33,590 bases of DNA, taken from positions 1-33,590 of the forward strand of contig CAJOJR010000001.1 of assembly GCA_905235065.1 (NCBI GenBank), in the 5' to 3' direction. Below the pieces are notes generated by a model, which had not been told where the DNA came from, did no database searches, and worked only from the letters and a program-made list of their open reading frames with translations. Each line of letters opens with the position of its first letter. The stretch's first letter is position 1. Both the position numbers and the translations under genes were made by a program. Origin of the DNA: an uncultured Bacilli bacterium (GTDB lineage: Bacteria; Bacillota_I; Bacilli_A; RF39; UBA660). Shown here piece by piece: positions 8,550 to 16,190 of the stretch.

Positions 8550-9054
8550 AGTCTTCTATATAAGTTTTACTTTTGTGTGGTTCGTCTCTTAATAAATCAT
8601 TATAATTTTGCTGCCTTAATGCTTCATACGTCATAATCGCTACTGTATTTGAAAGATTTAACGCTCTAACATTATCAGTCATAGGTATTCTAATACATCT
8701 ATCTATATGAGGTTTTAATATTTCTTTAGGTATACCTGTTGACTCTTTACCAAATATAAAATAAATATTTTTAGATGCATCACTATAATCAAAAGAGTCT
8801 CCAGTTTTATGACCATATCTTGTTAAAAAATAATACTCACCTTTATTCTTTTCAAAAAATTCATCTATATTTTCATACAGAGTATAATCACATTTATCGA
8901 TATAATTAACACCACTTCTTCTAATATATTTTTCATCTAAACTAAAACCTAAAGGCTTTATTAAATGGAGTTTGGAATCTGTTGCCACACAAGTTCTCAT
9001 AATATTACCAGTATTACCTGGTATCTCTGGTTCAAATAAAACTATATTAATCAT
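8548..9054 (-). CDS. trmL: tRNA (cytidine(34)-2'-O)-methyltransferase, SPOUT family
   Basis: TrmL (YibK/CspR) methylates the 2'-OH of the wobble nucleotide of certain tRNA-Leu species using SAM. The 168-residue protein starts INIVLFEPEIPGNTGNIMR, then has the RRSGVNY segment, FGKESTGIP near 105 and the knotted C-terminal part RIPMTDNVRALNLSNTVAI. The length fits the family. I use the ATG at 9054, which follows GGAAGTGA; the extra 16 upstream codons would run through the promoter. It is probably transcribed alone, from a promoter overlapping the previous gene's terminator. Confidence 0.93.
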   Translation of the reverse strand: MINIVLFEPEIPGNTGNIMRTCVATDSKLHLIKPLGFSLDEKYIRRSGVNYIDKCDYTLYENIDEFFEKNKGEYYFLTRYGHKTGDSFDYSDASKNIYFIFGKESTGIPKEILKPHIDRCIRIPMTDNVRALNLSNTVAIMTYEALRQQNYNDLLRDEPHKSKTYIED

Positions 9055-9073
9055 CTTATCACTTCCAAAAAGT

Positions 9074-9102
9074 ATTTTAGCACAAAGAAAAAGATATAAC
9101 AA
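9074..9102 (-). promoter_or_regulatory. trmL promoter embedded in the upstream terminator
   Basis: TTGTTA (9097-9102), 17 nt, TAAAAT (9074-9079) with TGC before the -10. The -35 box lies within the hairpin that terminates the DUF2207 gene (9091-9114). Confidence 0.55.
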
Positions 9103-9114
9103 TTGTTATATCTT
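9084..9114 (-). terminator. DUF2207 gene terminator
   Basis: Perfect 24-bp palindrome 9091-9114 (AAGATATAACAA and its complement) followed by TTTCTTTG. The TAA (9113-9115) overlaps the stem, and the trmL -35 box overlaps the other arm. Confidence 0.7.
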
Positions 9115-11053
9115 AAAAACCTCCTCCGCGAGCTCCGCCGCCTCCGCCGAAGCCACCTCCAGATGAGAATCCTCCACCCATTCCTGAGCCGGATGACCAA
9201 TTATTAGATTTATAGTTTTGAACAGATGAATATGATTTTGCTAAAGAACTATTTATTGTTTTAGTAATTGTATTTCCAAATGATGACATAAAGTAATAAT
9301 CATTAAAAGTTGGATTAAATGTTGAATTATTAGAATTCATTTCTTTAAACTTCACTTTCATAACTTTACTAACTTTATCAGCTAATCCAAAAGCTGCCGC
9401 ATATACTAAATACCTCTCCCACAATATTATTTCTGGTAATTCTTTTTCGTCAAATCTACCAAAATCATTTAAAAATCTTTTGAATCCCAACCATTTATTA
9501 TAATCATCATTACCTTTAATAGTACGCTTTTTAAATGTTAAAATATAAATCATAAATAATATAGATATTCCTAATGTCACAAACGAAATTGGAGTTTTTA
9601 AAAGCCATCTATCCAATGCAAATATACCGATTCCAATAAGTGATAATAAAATAAATGTAAATTTAATTTTTTGATTGTCAATGTAAAAGTTCTCTTTTAT
9701 CGCATCATTTGTTACATTTGTTTTCCAACCCACAAAAGTGTTATATATTTTATTTTCACCAGTCGAGTCAATTGTACCAGCTTCTTTTTTAACATCACTT
9801 AATTTTACTTCTTTACCATCACCTATATCATTAAATAAAAGATTCATTATTTTATTTTCATTAGAAGATATATTTTCGTCACTGTTTTTTATAAATCTAT
9901 AATCTTCTTTTTTACCTTCTATTTTTTCTACTTTTATTTTTTTCTTATATATTAAATTTAATATACTTGCACTAAAAGAATTATAAGTAATATTTTTATT
10001 TAATAAATACTCTATTGTTTCGACTGGGTAATCTTCTATAAATTCTCTGTAATACTGTCCTTTAAAAGATGATTTATATTCCCTATCATATTTGAAATAT
10101 ATAAATATTGTTAATACTAATAAAAATATTATATAAATACCATTAATTCCATATATTCCATAATGAACAAACATATCCATTTTTCTATATTTATTAGCCT
10201 CATTAGCTCTTTCGGTTTCAATCTTTTCTATAATAGGAATAGCATTTAAGCCAGATTTCTTACTTTGATTTATGTTTATTTGAAATAATTCTCTATCAAA
10301 TAATAATCTTATATCTATACCAGAACCCACTTGATAATTAGTAAGTTCTGCAACTACCGCACGCTTTCCTTCATCCATAATAATAGATGCATCTCTTTGG
10401 CCGTGTGCCCAAAGTTTAAATATATTTTCACTTGGATATGGCAAAGCAACAAATATTTTAACGTCTTTTATAGAATCACTATATTCTTTTGATAAGAAGT
10501 TATAATAAAATTCTGCTGAATCATTATGCTCTACCAAAACATTAGTAATAACATATTCAAGATAGAATACTGTTTTACCTTTTATTGTTTCGTTATACAT
10601 TTTTATGTTGTAATTTCCATCACTATCAGTTACTAATGAATAAACACCTTTATCTCCATTTTTAGGAGCATCTACTTCCTCAAAGTATTCCACATTACCT
10701 TCTAATTTTTCTTCAGTAAGAGATACTAAATTTAAATTATCTGTATTAATCAATTTGCCTATCTTAATTTTTTCAATGCTAGTTGGATTATAAATAGAAC
10801 TCCCTTTTAAATCACTTTCAAGACCAGTAAACTGCACTACATTAGTGTTTTTAGTACTAAAGTTTTGATAATATCCATTAAATGTCCCTTCTACTTCAAT
10901 AAGCTCTCGAACTTGAAGCCCTCCGGCAATTTCAATTTCAGAATTAATATAGTATTTATTTACTTTATAATTAACTATATCACTATTCACTGCTTTTAAA
11001 TTAATAAAAGGAATAAGTAATAAAGTTAATAAGAATATCATGTATTTTTTCAT
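9113..11053 (-). CDS. DUF2207 family predicted membrane protein
   Basis: A 646-residue protein with an N-terminal signal sequence (about 1-21), a large extracytoplasmic beta-rich region with IYNPTSIEKIKIG, a membrane segment near 300-318 followed by YFKYDREYK, a cytoplasmic region, two further membrane segments near 470-515, and a C-terminus ending in a Gly/Ser tail (GGGFSSGGGFGGGGG). This layout is that of DUF2207 proteins, which commonly neighbour lemA and have no settled function. ATG at 11053 with SD GTGAGG 6 nt upstream. It lies 40 bases downstream of lemA, but an apparently strong terminator separates them, so its expression may depend on readthrough. Confidence 0.85.
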   Translation of the reverse strand: MKKYMIFLLTLLLIPFINLKAVNSDIVNYKVNKYYINSEIEIAGGLQVRELIEVEGTFNGYYQNFSTKNTNVVQFTGLESDLKGSSIYNPTSIEKIKIGKLINTDNLNLVSLTEEKLEGNVEYFEEVDAPKNGDKGVYSLVTDSDGNYNIKMYNETIKGKTVFYLEYVITNVLVEHNDSAEFYYNFLSKEYSDSIKDVKIFVALPYPSENIFKLWAHGQRDASIIMDEGKRAVVAELTNYQVGSGIDIRLLFDRELFQININQSKKSGLNAIPIIEKIETERANEANKYRKMDMFVHYGIYGINGIYIIFLLVLTIFIYFKYDREYKSSFKGQYYREFIEDYPVETIEYLLNKNITYNSFSASILNLIYKKKIKVEKIEGKKEDYRFIKNSDENISSNENKIMNLLFNDIGDGKEVKLSDVKKEAGTIDSTGENKIYNTFVGWKTNVTNDAIKENFYIDNQKIKFTFILLSLIGIGIFALDRWLLKTPISFVTLGISILFMIYILTFKKRTIKGNDDYNKWLGFKRFLNDFGRFDEKELPEIILWERYLVYAAAFGLADKVSKVMKVKFKEMNSNNSTFNPTFNDYYFMSSFGNTITKTINSSLAKSYSSVQNYKSNNWSSGSGMGGGFSSGGGFGGGGGARGGGF

Positions 11054-11068
11054 TCAAAACCTCACTTT

Positions 11069-11095
11069 AAAAAAAGCTTACATTCGTAAGCTTTT
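11069..11095 (-). terminator. Intercistronic terminator between lemA and DUF2207
   Basis: 10-bp stem (11072-11081 with 11086-11095), 4-nt loop, seven consecutive T. The lemA TAA (11094-11096) is in the stem. The SD of the next gene starts only three bases after the T run. Confidence 0.75.
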
Positions 11096-11645
11096 AAAAT
11101 TTAACTTCAACATTTTCACGTTCAGCAGCTGCTGCTTCAAAAAACGCTTCTTTCTTGAATCCAAATATGCTTGCGATAATACTTGATGGAATAGTTTCAA
11201 CTTTATTATTATAAGTTAAAACTGTATCATTATAAAATTGTCTACTAGCAGCAATCTTATCTTCAGTGTCTTTTAATTGAACTTGCATGTCTTCAAAACT
11301 TTTATTAGCTTTTAATTCTGGATAAGCTTCAGCAAGTGCAAATAATCTGTTCATTACATTTCCTAATTCATTATTTGCTTCCATTTTTGCTTCTGGAGTT
11401 GATGCTGTATTGTATTTATTTCTAGCTTCTACTATTTCTTTTAAAGTCTCGTTTTCGTGTTTTGTATAACCTTTAATAGTTTCAACTAAATTAGGTATTA
11501 AATCAAATCTCCTTTTTAATTGAACATCAATTTGAGCAAATTGATCTCTCACTCTGTTTCTTAATACTACTAATGAATTATAATTTTTAACCACAAATCC
11601 TATTAATAATACTACTACTGCTATAACTATGATAATCCAAGTCAT
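11094..11645 (-). CDS. lemA: LemA family protein
   Basis: LemA proteins have a short N-terminal membrane anchor and a helical-bundle domain; their function is not settled. The 183-residue protein has a membrane segment at about 2-20, the signature NYNSLVVLRNRVRDQFAQID then QLKRRFDLIPNLVETIKGY at about 26-65, and the later ARQFYND-type segment (ASRQFYNDTVLTYN). SD GGAGGA precedes the ATG. The DUF2207 neighbour is the usual partner, suggesting a shared envelope role. Confidence 0.93.
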   Translation of the reverse strand: MTWIIIVIAVVVLLIGFVVKNYNSLVVLRNRVRDQFAQIDVQLKRRFDLIPNLVETIKGYTKHENETLKEIVEARNKYNTASTPEAKMEANNELGNVMNRLFALAEAYPELKANKSFEDMQVQLKDTEDKIAASRQFYNDTVLTYNNKVETIPSSIIASIFGFKKEAFFEAAAAERENVEVKF

Positions 11646-11675
11646 TTTATATCCTCCTTTTAACTTTATAGATTA

Positions 11676-11704
11676 ATTATACTACTTATTATAATATTTT
11701 TAAA
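11676..11704 (-). promoter_or_regulatory. lemA promoter
   Basis: TTTAAA, 17 nt, TATAAT on the minus strand, about 30 nt ahead of the start codon and downstream of the pheT terminator. Confidence 0.5.
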
Positions 11705-11716
11705 TAGTTTTATTTT

Positions 11717-11751
11717 AAAAAAATTAAAAGAAATGGTTATTCACCATTTCT
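11717..11751 (-). terminator. pheT terminator
   Basis: 9-bp stem AGAAATGGT / ACCATTTCT (11729-11737 with 11743-11751) and a T-rich tail down to about 11717. The pheT TAA (11737-11739) is at the stem-loop border. Confidence 0.75.
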
Positions 11752-14112
11752 AACTTTAGCATTTAGCTTTGTTTCAACATCATTTATTATCTTGTTAAAT
11801 ATTCCCATTACCTCTTCATCTGTAAGAGTTCTTGTAGAGTCTTCAAATTTTAAATTATATGCAACTGATTTTTCATTTTCATTAATGCCATTACCAGTAT
11901 ATATATCAAACACTTCAATATTAGTAAGAAGTCTTCCTCCCGATTTCTTAATAGTTTCTGTAATAGTATCATTTGTTATATCTCTATCAACTACAAATGC
12001 TAAGTCTTTTGAAATATATGGATATTTATTTGATTCCTTATATTTTATTGGCTTTACTTCTTTATTATACAATTTTGTCATAGAAAATTCACATACATAT
12101 ACATCATCTTTTTCTATATTTGGATGAACTCTACCAATGATTCCAATTTCTTCTTTGTCAATAAGTATTTTTGCACTTATTCCAGGATGTATATTAGGAA
12201 TATCTCCGGTTACAAATGTATATCTATTTTTAAAACCTAAATAATCAAATAAGTTCTCGATTATTCCTTTAATAAGATAAAAGTCTACTTTAATACTTGT
12301 GTTATTCCAAGAGTTATTAATATAATTACCTTTCATAAGAATTGAAACTTTTACATCCTCATTATAGTTAATATCATAAGTTTTAGAAATTTCATAAAGT
12401 AATATATCATTAACTTTACGCATTTTATTATAATTATAAATATTTAATAAAGATGGGATCAAAGTTGTTCTTATTACAGATTTATCAACACTCATTGGAT
12501 TATCTAAAACAATATTAGTTTTGTTTTCATATCTAAATAATTCTGCCATTGATGGAGAAGTAAGTGTATATGTTTTACACTCATTAAGACCTAATGCTCT
12601 AAACCTTTTAGAAACTATTTTTCTATATTTAACATCACCCACATATTCACCTTTTCTTACTTGTACTCTTGGTAGTGTTGACACTAAATTATGATAACCA
12701 TAAAGTCTTCCAATTTCCTCTGCAATGTCATTTACGTTTGGATCTATATCTAATCTTCTATTTGGAATTGTAACAGTAAATTCATTATCTTTTACTTGAT
12801 ATTCAAATCCAAGTCTAGAGAGTTCAACTCCCATATCACTATCTGATATTGTTATACCAAGTAATTTATTAACATCTTCAGATTTAAACTTAACTATTTT
12901 TATTGTCTTGTCTAATTTATCATGTTTTATAATTCCAGATAATATTTTAGCATCAGCATATTTTTCAAGTAAATGACAAGCTCTATTAATTGCGGACATT
13001 GTATATTCATAATTTAAACCTTTACCATATCTAATGGAAGCTTCACTTTTAAGATCTAACTTATTTGCGGTATACCTAATACTTACTGCATCAAATATTG
13101 CACTCTCTATTAAAATTGATTTTGTATTTTCATCTACGTCTGTATTAAGTCCACCCATAACACCAGCAACACACACAGGTTTAACTCCATCTGTTATTAC
13201 TATATCATCTTTTGTTAGGACTCTTTCTTTACCATCCAATGTAATTATTTTTTCATCTTCATTTGCATCTCTTACAAGAATATTATTTCCAAGTTTGTCG
13301 TAATCAAAGAAATGCATAGGTTGACCATATTCAAGCATTACATAATTTGAAATATCAACTACATTATTAATAGGCCTCATACCAGCTGAAATTAATCTCT
13401 TTTTAATAAATTCTGGTGATTCTTTAATAGTAACATCTTTAACCATTTTTGCTAAATAATAAGGACATTTATTAGTTTCAACCTTTAAATTAAATTTATC
13501 ATTTATATTTTCACTTATCTCGTTATAACTTTCATCTGGAAGAGTTACTTTTTTATTTAAAATAGCACCTATTTCATAAGCAAAACCCACATGGTAATAA
13601 CAATCATTATTTCTGTGTTTGTGAATATCTAATTCATATATAGTATCATCTATTCCTAAAAAATTAAGTGGATCTTCTCCAACAGGCGCATCTTTATCAA
13701 GTTCTTCAATTCCCTTATTGTATGTTTCTTCTGTTTTTTCTTCAAGTCCAAGTTCATATAAAGCACATATCATACCGTTTGATTCATAGCCACGAATCTT
13801 GCTTGCTTTTATTTCAAAATCTCCAGGAAGAATTGCCCCAGGAAGTGCTACTATAACTTTTAAGCCGGTTCTAACATTAGGTGCTCCACATACTATTTGT
13901 ATTATATGTTCACCAATATTAACTTTGCATAAATGTAAGTGAGTATCTGGAATATCTTCACATTCTAATACTTCACCAATAACTAAATTATCAATATGAT
14001 TAGTTATTACTTTTTCAACATTTACTCCAGCTTTTGTGATTTTAACAGCAAGTTCTTTTAGATTCTCACTATCTAAATTTACATAATCTTTTACCCAATT
14101 TAAACTAATCAT
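11737..14112 (-). CDS. pheT: Phenylalanyl-tRNA synthetase beta subunit
   Basis: Beta chain of the alpha2-beta2 synthetase that charges tRNA-Phe. The 791-residue protein carries, in order, an EMAP-II-like tRNA-binding domain (about 40-150, HLHLCKVNIGEHIIQIVCGAPN), a B3/B4 editing domain (about 205-370, including ISNYVMLEYGQPMHFFDYDK), B5 (about 400-470), the catalytic-like core (about 480-670) and a C-terminal anticodon-binding FDX-ACB domain (about 695-790, KYPYISKDLAFVVD). Full length for the family. The ATG follows the pheS TAA with no spacing; its SD AGGAGG lies in the end of pheS, so the pair is co-transcribed under T-box control. Confidence 0.97.
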   Translation of the reverse strand: MISLNWVKDYVNLDSENLKELAVKITKAGVNVEKVITNHIDNLVIGEVLECEDIPDTHLHLCKVNIGEHIIQIVCGAPNVRTGLKVIVALPGAILPGDFEIKASKIRGYESNGMICALYELGLEEKTEETYNKGIEELDKDAPVGEDPLNFLGIDDTIYELDIHKHRNNDCYYHVGFAYEIGAILNKKVTLPDESYNEISENINDKFNLKVETNKCPYYLAKMVKDVTIKESPEFIKKRLISAGMRPINNVVDISNYVMLEYGQPMHFFDYDKLGNNILVRDANEDEKIITLDGKERVLTKDDIVITDGVKPVCVAGVMGGLNTDVDENTKSILIESAIFDAVSIRYTANKLDLKSEASIRYGKGLNYEYTMSAINRACHLLEKYADAKILSGIIKHDKLDKTIKIVKFKSEDVNKLLGITISDSDMGVELSRLGFEYQVKDNEFTVTIPNRRLDIDPNVNDIAEEIGRLYGYHNLVSTLPRVQVRKGEYVGDVKYRKIVSKRFRALGLNECKTYTLTSPSMAELFRYENKTNIVLDNPMSVDKSVIRTTLIPSLLNIYNYNKMRKVNDILLYEISKTYDINYNEDVKVSILMKGNYINNSWNNTSIKVDFYLIKGIIENLFDYLGFKNRYTFVTGDIPNIHPGISAKILIDKEEIGIIGRVHPNIEKDDVYVCEFSMTKLYNKEVKPIKYKESNKYPYISKDLAFVVDRDITNDTITETIKKSGGRLLTNIEVFDIYTGNGINENEKSVAYNLKFEDSTRTLTDEEVMGIFNKIINDVETKLNAKVRNGE

Positions 14113-15141
14113 TTATTTAGCCTCCTTTCTATCAAAATTTTTGAGTTCCCTTATATCAGTTTGATAAAAAGTTCTTATATCATTAATTCCATATTTTAAC
14201 ATAGCTAATCTTTCTGCTCCAAAACCAAATGCAAATCCTGACCAAATTTCTGGGTCATATCCACAATTTCTTAAAACATTTGGATGAACCATACCTGCGC
14301 CACTTACTGTTATCCATCCAGTATTTTTACATATATTGCATCCCTTACCATGACAATTAAAACAACTTATATCTGTTTCCACAGAAGGCTCTGTAAATTG
14401 ATAATAACTTGGTCTAAATCTTGTTTCACAGTTTTCACCAAATAATTTTTTGGCAATTACATCAAAGGTACCTTTTAAATCAGATAAACTTATATTTTTA
14501 TCTACAAGTAACCCTTCAATCTGCATAAATTGATGAGAGTGAGTTGCATCATCATCATCTCTTCTATATGTTTTCCCAGGACATATCATTCTTATTGGAG
14601 TATTTCCTTTTCCTTTCAACATAGTCCTTGCTTGTACTGGAGAAGTTTGACTTCTAAGTAAAATCGTTTCATCTTCAATATAAAAAGTATCTTGTGCATC
14701 TCTAGCAGGATGTCCTTTTGGAATATTTAGCATTTCAAAATTAAATTTATCTTCTTCGATTTCAGGACCATCAACCACATCATATCCCATAGACATTAAA
14801 AGTTCTTCAACTTCTTCAATAACAGACTCTAATATATTTGGAGCACCAGTATTGATTTTAGTGGCCGGTAAACTGATATCAACCTTTTCACTTTCGAGTT
14901 TTTTATTTAATTCTTCTTCATTTAACTTCTTTAATTTATTTTCATAGTTCTCATTAAAGCACACTCTAACAACATTAACATTCATTCCATATTCTTTTTT
15001 GTCAGGTGCATCTTTAATACCGTTTTGAAGTTCGGTGATAATACCCTTTTTACCCATATATTCAACTTTTAAATTATTTAAATCTTGAATACTAGATACA
15101 TTTAATATCTTATCTTTAATTTCATTACAAATAGTTTCTAC
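14113..15141 (-). CDS. pheS: Phenylalanyl-tRNA synthetase alpha subunit (no canonical start codon)
   Basis: Catalytic alpha subunit. Class II motifs: CPGKTYRRDDDDATHSHQFMQIEG (motif 2 region) and GAGMVHPNVLRNCGYDPEIWSGFAFGFGAERLAMLKYG (motif 3). Two CxxC pairs lie between them, in CFNCHGKGCNICKNTGW. An excellent SD, AGGAGG at 15148-15153, sits 6 nt before a GTA codon at 15139-15141. Starting there gives 342 residues, matching the B. subtilis N-terminus to within a few residues. There is no in-frame ATG, GTG or TTG in the expected place: the next in-frame ATG is about 28 codons inside a conserved region, and the only upstream GTG is inside the T-box core with no SD. Either GTA is used or the base is an error or variant. 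Confidence 0.92.
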   Translation of the reverse strand, partial: VETICNEIKDKILNVSSIQDLNNLKVEYMGKKGIITELQNGIKDAPDKKEYGMNVNVVRVCFNENYENKLKKLNEEELNKKLESEKVDISLPATKINTGAPNILESVIEEVEELLMSMGYDVVDGPEIEEDKFNFEMLNIPKGHPARDAQDTFYIEDETILLRSQTSPVQARTMLKGKGNTPIRMICPGKTYRRDDDDATHSHQFMQIEGLLVDKNISLSDLKGTFDVIAKKLFGENCETRFRPSYYQFTEPSVETDISCFNCHGKGCNICKNTGWITVSGAGMVHPNVLRNCGYDPEIWSGFAFGFGAERLAMLKYGINDIRTFYQTDIRELKNFDRKEAK

Positions 15142-15356
15142 TTTATTCCTCCTAAAAATAAAAACTTTATAATCTAAGGACGAGACACCCCGTGGTACCA
15201 CCTTAGTTCATAAAGTTTATTTATGCTCTTAATAAGTTAACGCCTTAATACGATTCTTTTTAATAAAAGGTGAATTCATATAAATCTTATTATTAGTTTT
15301 CACCAACCACTAACTCTCTATAAATAATTATTTATATTACTAGTCCTTTCAAAGAC
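15142..15356 (-). promoter_or_regulatory. T-box leader responding to uncharged tRNA-Phe
   Basis: The minus strand carries the T-box core AAGGTGGTACCACG (within 15191-15206) and a Stem I region with GGTTGGTG and a specifier loop GAATTCACC, in which TTC (15272-15274) would read the Phe anticodon GAA. The terminator pairs AAACTTTAT and CTAAGG with CCTTAG and ATAAAGTTT (15162-15219) and is followed by a T-rich stretch. Uncharged tRNA-Phe would stabilise the antiterminator and switch on pheST. Confidence 0.92.
15156..15219 (-). terminator. T-box attenuator terminator
   Basis: Long interrupted hairpin with arms near 15162-15180 and 15201-15219. Its loop contains half of the antiterminator, so the two structures exclude each other. 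The T-rich tail ends just before the pheS SD. Confidence 0.8.
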
Positions 15357-15362
15357 AATAAG

Positions 15363-15391
15363 ATTATAACAAATTTTTTGATAAAGTACAA
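15363..15391 (-). promoter_or_regulatory. pheST promoter
   Basis: TTGTAC, 17 nt, TATAAT with TGT before the -10. The -35 box lies immediately after the stop codon of the 65-residue gene, within a small 8-bp inverted repeat (15381-15400). Confidence 0.7.
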
Positions 15392-15589
15392 TTACTTTAT
15401 AGTTTTTATTATTTTTTTTAATCTTTTATTCTCTTCTTCAATACAATACTTTGCTTTTAAAGCCTCTGCTTTCAAAGTGTCTAGTGTTATTATATCATCA
15501 CTCGATAAAGAATATCCCAACAATTTTTTATATTCAATTTTTTCTCTATATAATATATATTCTTCTATCTTTTTAATATATTCATCCAT
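15392..15589 (-). CDS. Small helical protein of unknown function downstream of frr
   Basis: A 65-residue, charged, mostly helical protein (MDEYIKKIEEYILYR at the start, then LGYSLSSDDIITLDTLKAEA, ending in a Lys-rich segment). It looks like two helices with coiled-coil character and a short linker; no signal or membrane segment. The ATG follows AGGTGT, and the gene begins only 7 nt after the frr stop, so it is probably translated from the frr transcript. I do not recognise the family. It is likely real because of its SD, its spacing and its clean frame up to the pheS promoter. Confidence 0.65.
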   Translation of the reverse strand: MDEYIKKIEEYILYREKIEYKKLLGYSLSSDDIITLDTLKAEALKAKYCIEEENKRLKKIIKTIK

Positions 15590-15596
15590 AAAACAC

Positions 15597-16136
15597 CTAT
15601 ATACTCATTAATTCTTTTTCTTTTTCTTTGAATTTTTCTTCAACTATTACATTATATTTATCAATTAATTTTTGAACTTGATCTAAATATACTTTCTCTT
15701 CATCTTCACTATATTCAGCCTTTTTAATTGCATTATTTGCATCTTGTCTTACATTTCTAAGAGCAATTCTAGCATCTTCTGCCATATCTTTTACTTGTTT
15801 AACATAAGTTTTTCTAGATTCTTCAGTTAATTCTGGAACTGTTAAAATTAGCATTTCACCATTATTAGTTGGAGCCATTCCAAGTTCAGCAGCAAATAAA
15901 GCTTTTTCCATTTCTTTCATAGCACTTTTATCAAATGGTTTAATCATTAATTGTCTTGCTTCTGGAACTGATATAGTAGCAAGTGATTGAATTGGAGTAG
16001 GAACACCGTAATACTCAACCATAATACCATTTAAAATATTAGGATTTGCTCTTCCAGCTCTTACTGTTGCAAATCTATTTTCCATAGATTCTATAACTTT
16101 ATCCATTTTAATTTTAATTTCATTTTCATCAAACAT
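15597..16136 (-). CDS. frr: Ribosome recycling factor
   Basis: RRF splits post-termination ribosomes together with EF-G. The 179-residue protein has the diagnostic VRAGRANPNILNGIMVEYYG near 23-45, PEARQLMIKPFDKSAM near 70, and VKQVKDMAEDARIALRNVRQDANN near 112-135. SD AGAGGTGA before the ATG; the stop codon is TAG. In many Firmicutes frr follows pyrH and precedes uppS/cdsA. Here it stands apart, after a Y-family polymerase gene, with its own promoter. Confidence 0.97.
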   Translation of the reverse strand: MFDENEIKIKMDKVIESMENRFATVRAGRANPNILNGIMVEYYGVPTPIQSLATISVPEARQLMIKPFDKSAMKEMEKALFAAELGMAPTNNGEMLILTVPELTEESRKTYVKQVKDMAEDARIALRNVRQDANNAIKKAEYSEDEEKVYLDQVQKLIDKYNVIVEEKFKEKEKELMSI

Positions 16137-16161
16137 TCTTATTCACCTCTTATATATTTAT

Positions 16162-16190
16162 ATTGTATCATATATAATTTTAAAATTGAA
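16162..16190 (-). promoter_or_regulatory. frr promoter
   Basis: TTCAAT, 17 nt, TACAAT with TGA before the -10. The -35 directly abuts the stop codon of the upstream polymerase gene. Confidence 0.5.

Noticed and set aside
13034-13303. Plus-strand frames opposite pheT, cca, obgE, dnaD and other genes
   Set aside because: They lie antisense to well-supported genes, have no SD and encode no recognisable domain.
15142-15201. pheS start at the GTG at 15201
   Set aside because: That GTG is inside the T-box core, has no SD, and would translate the antiterminator and the real SD; the added residues match nothing in PheS.
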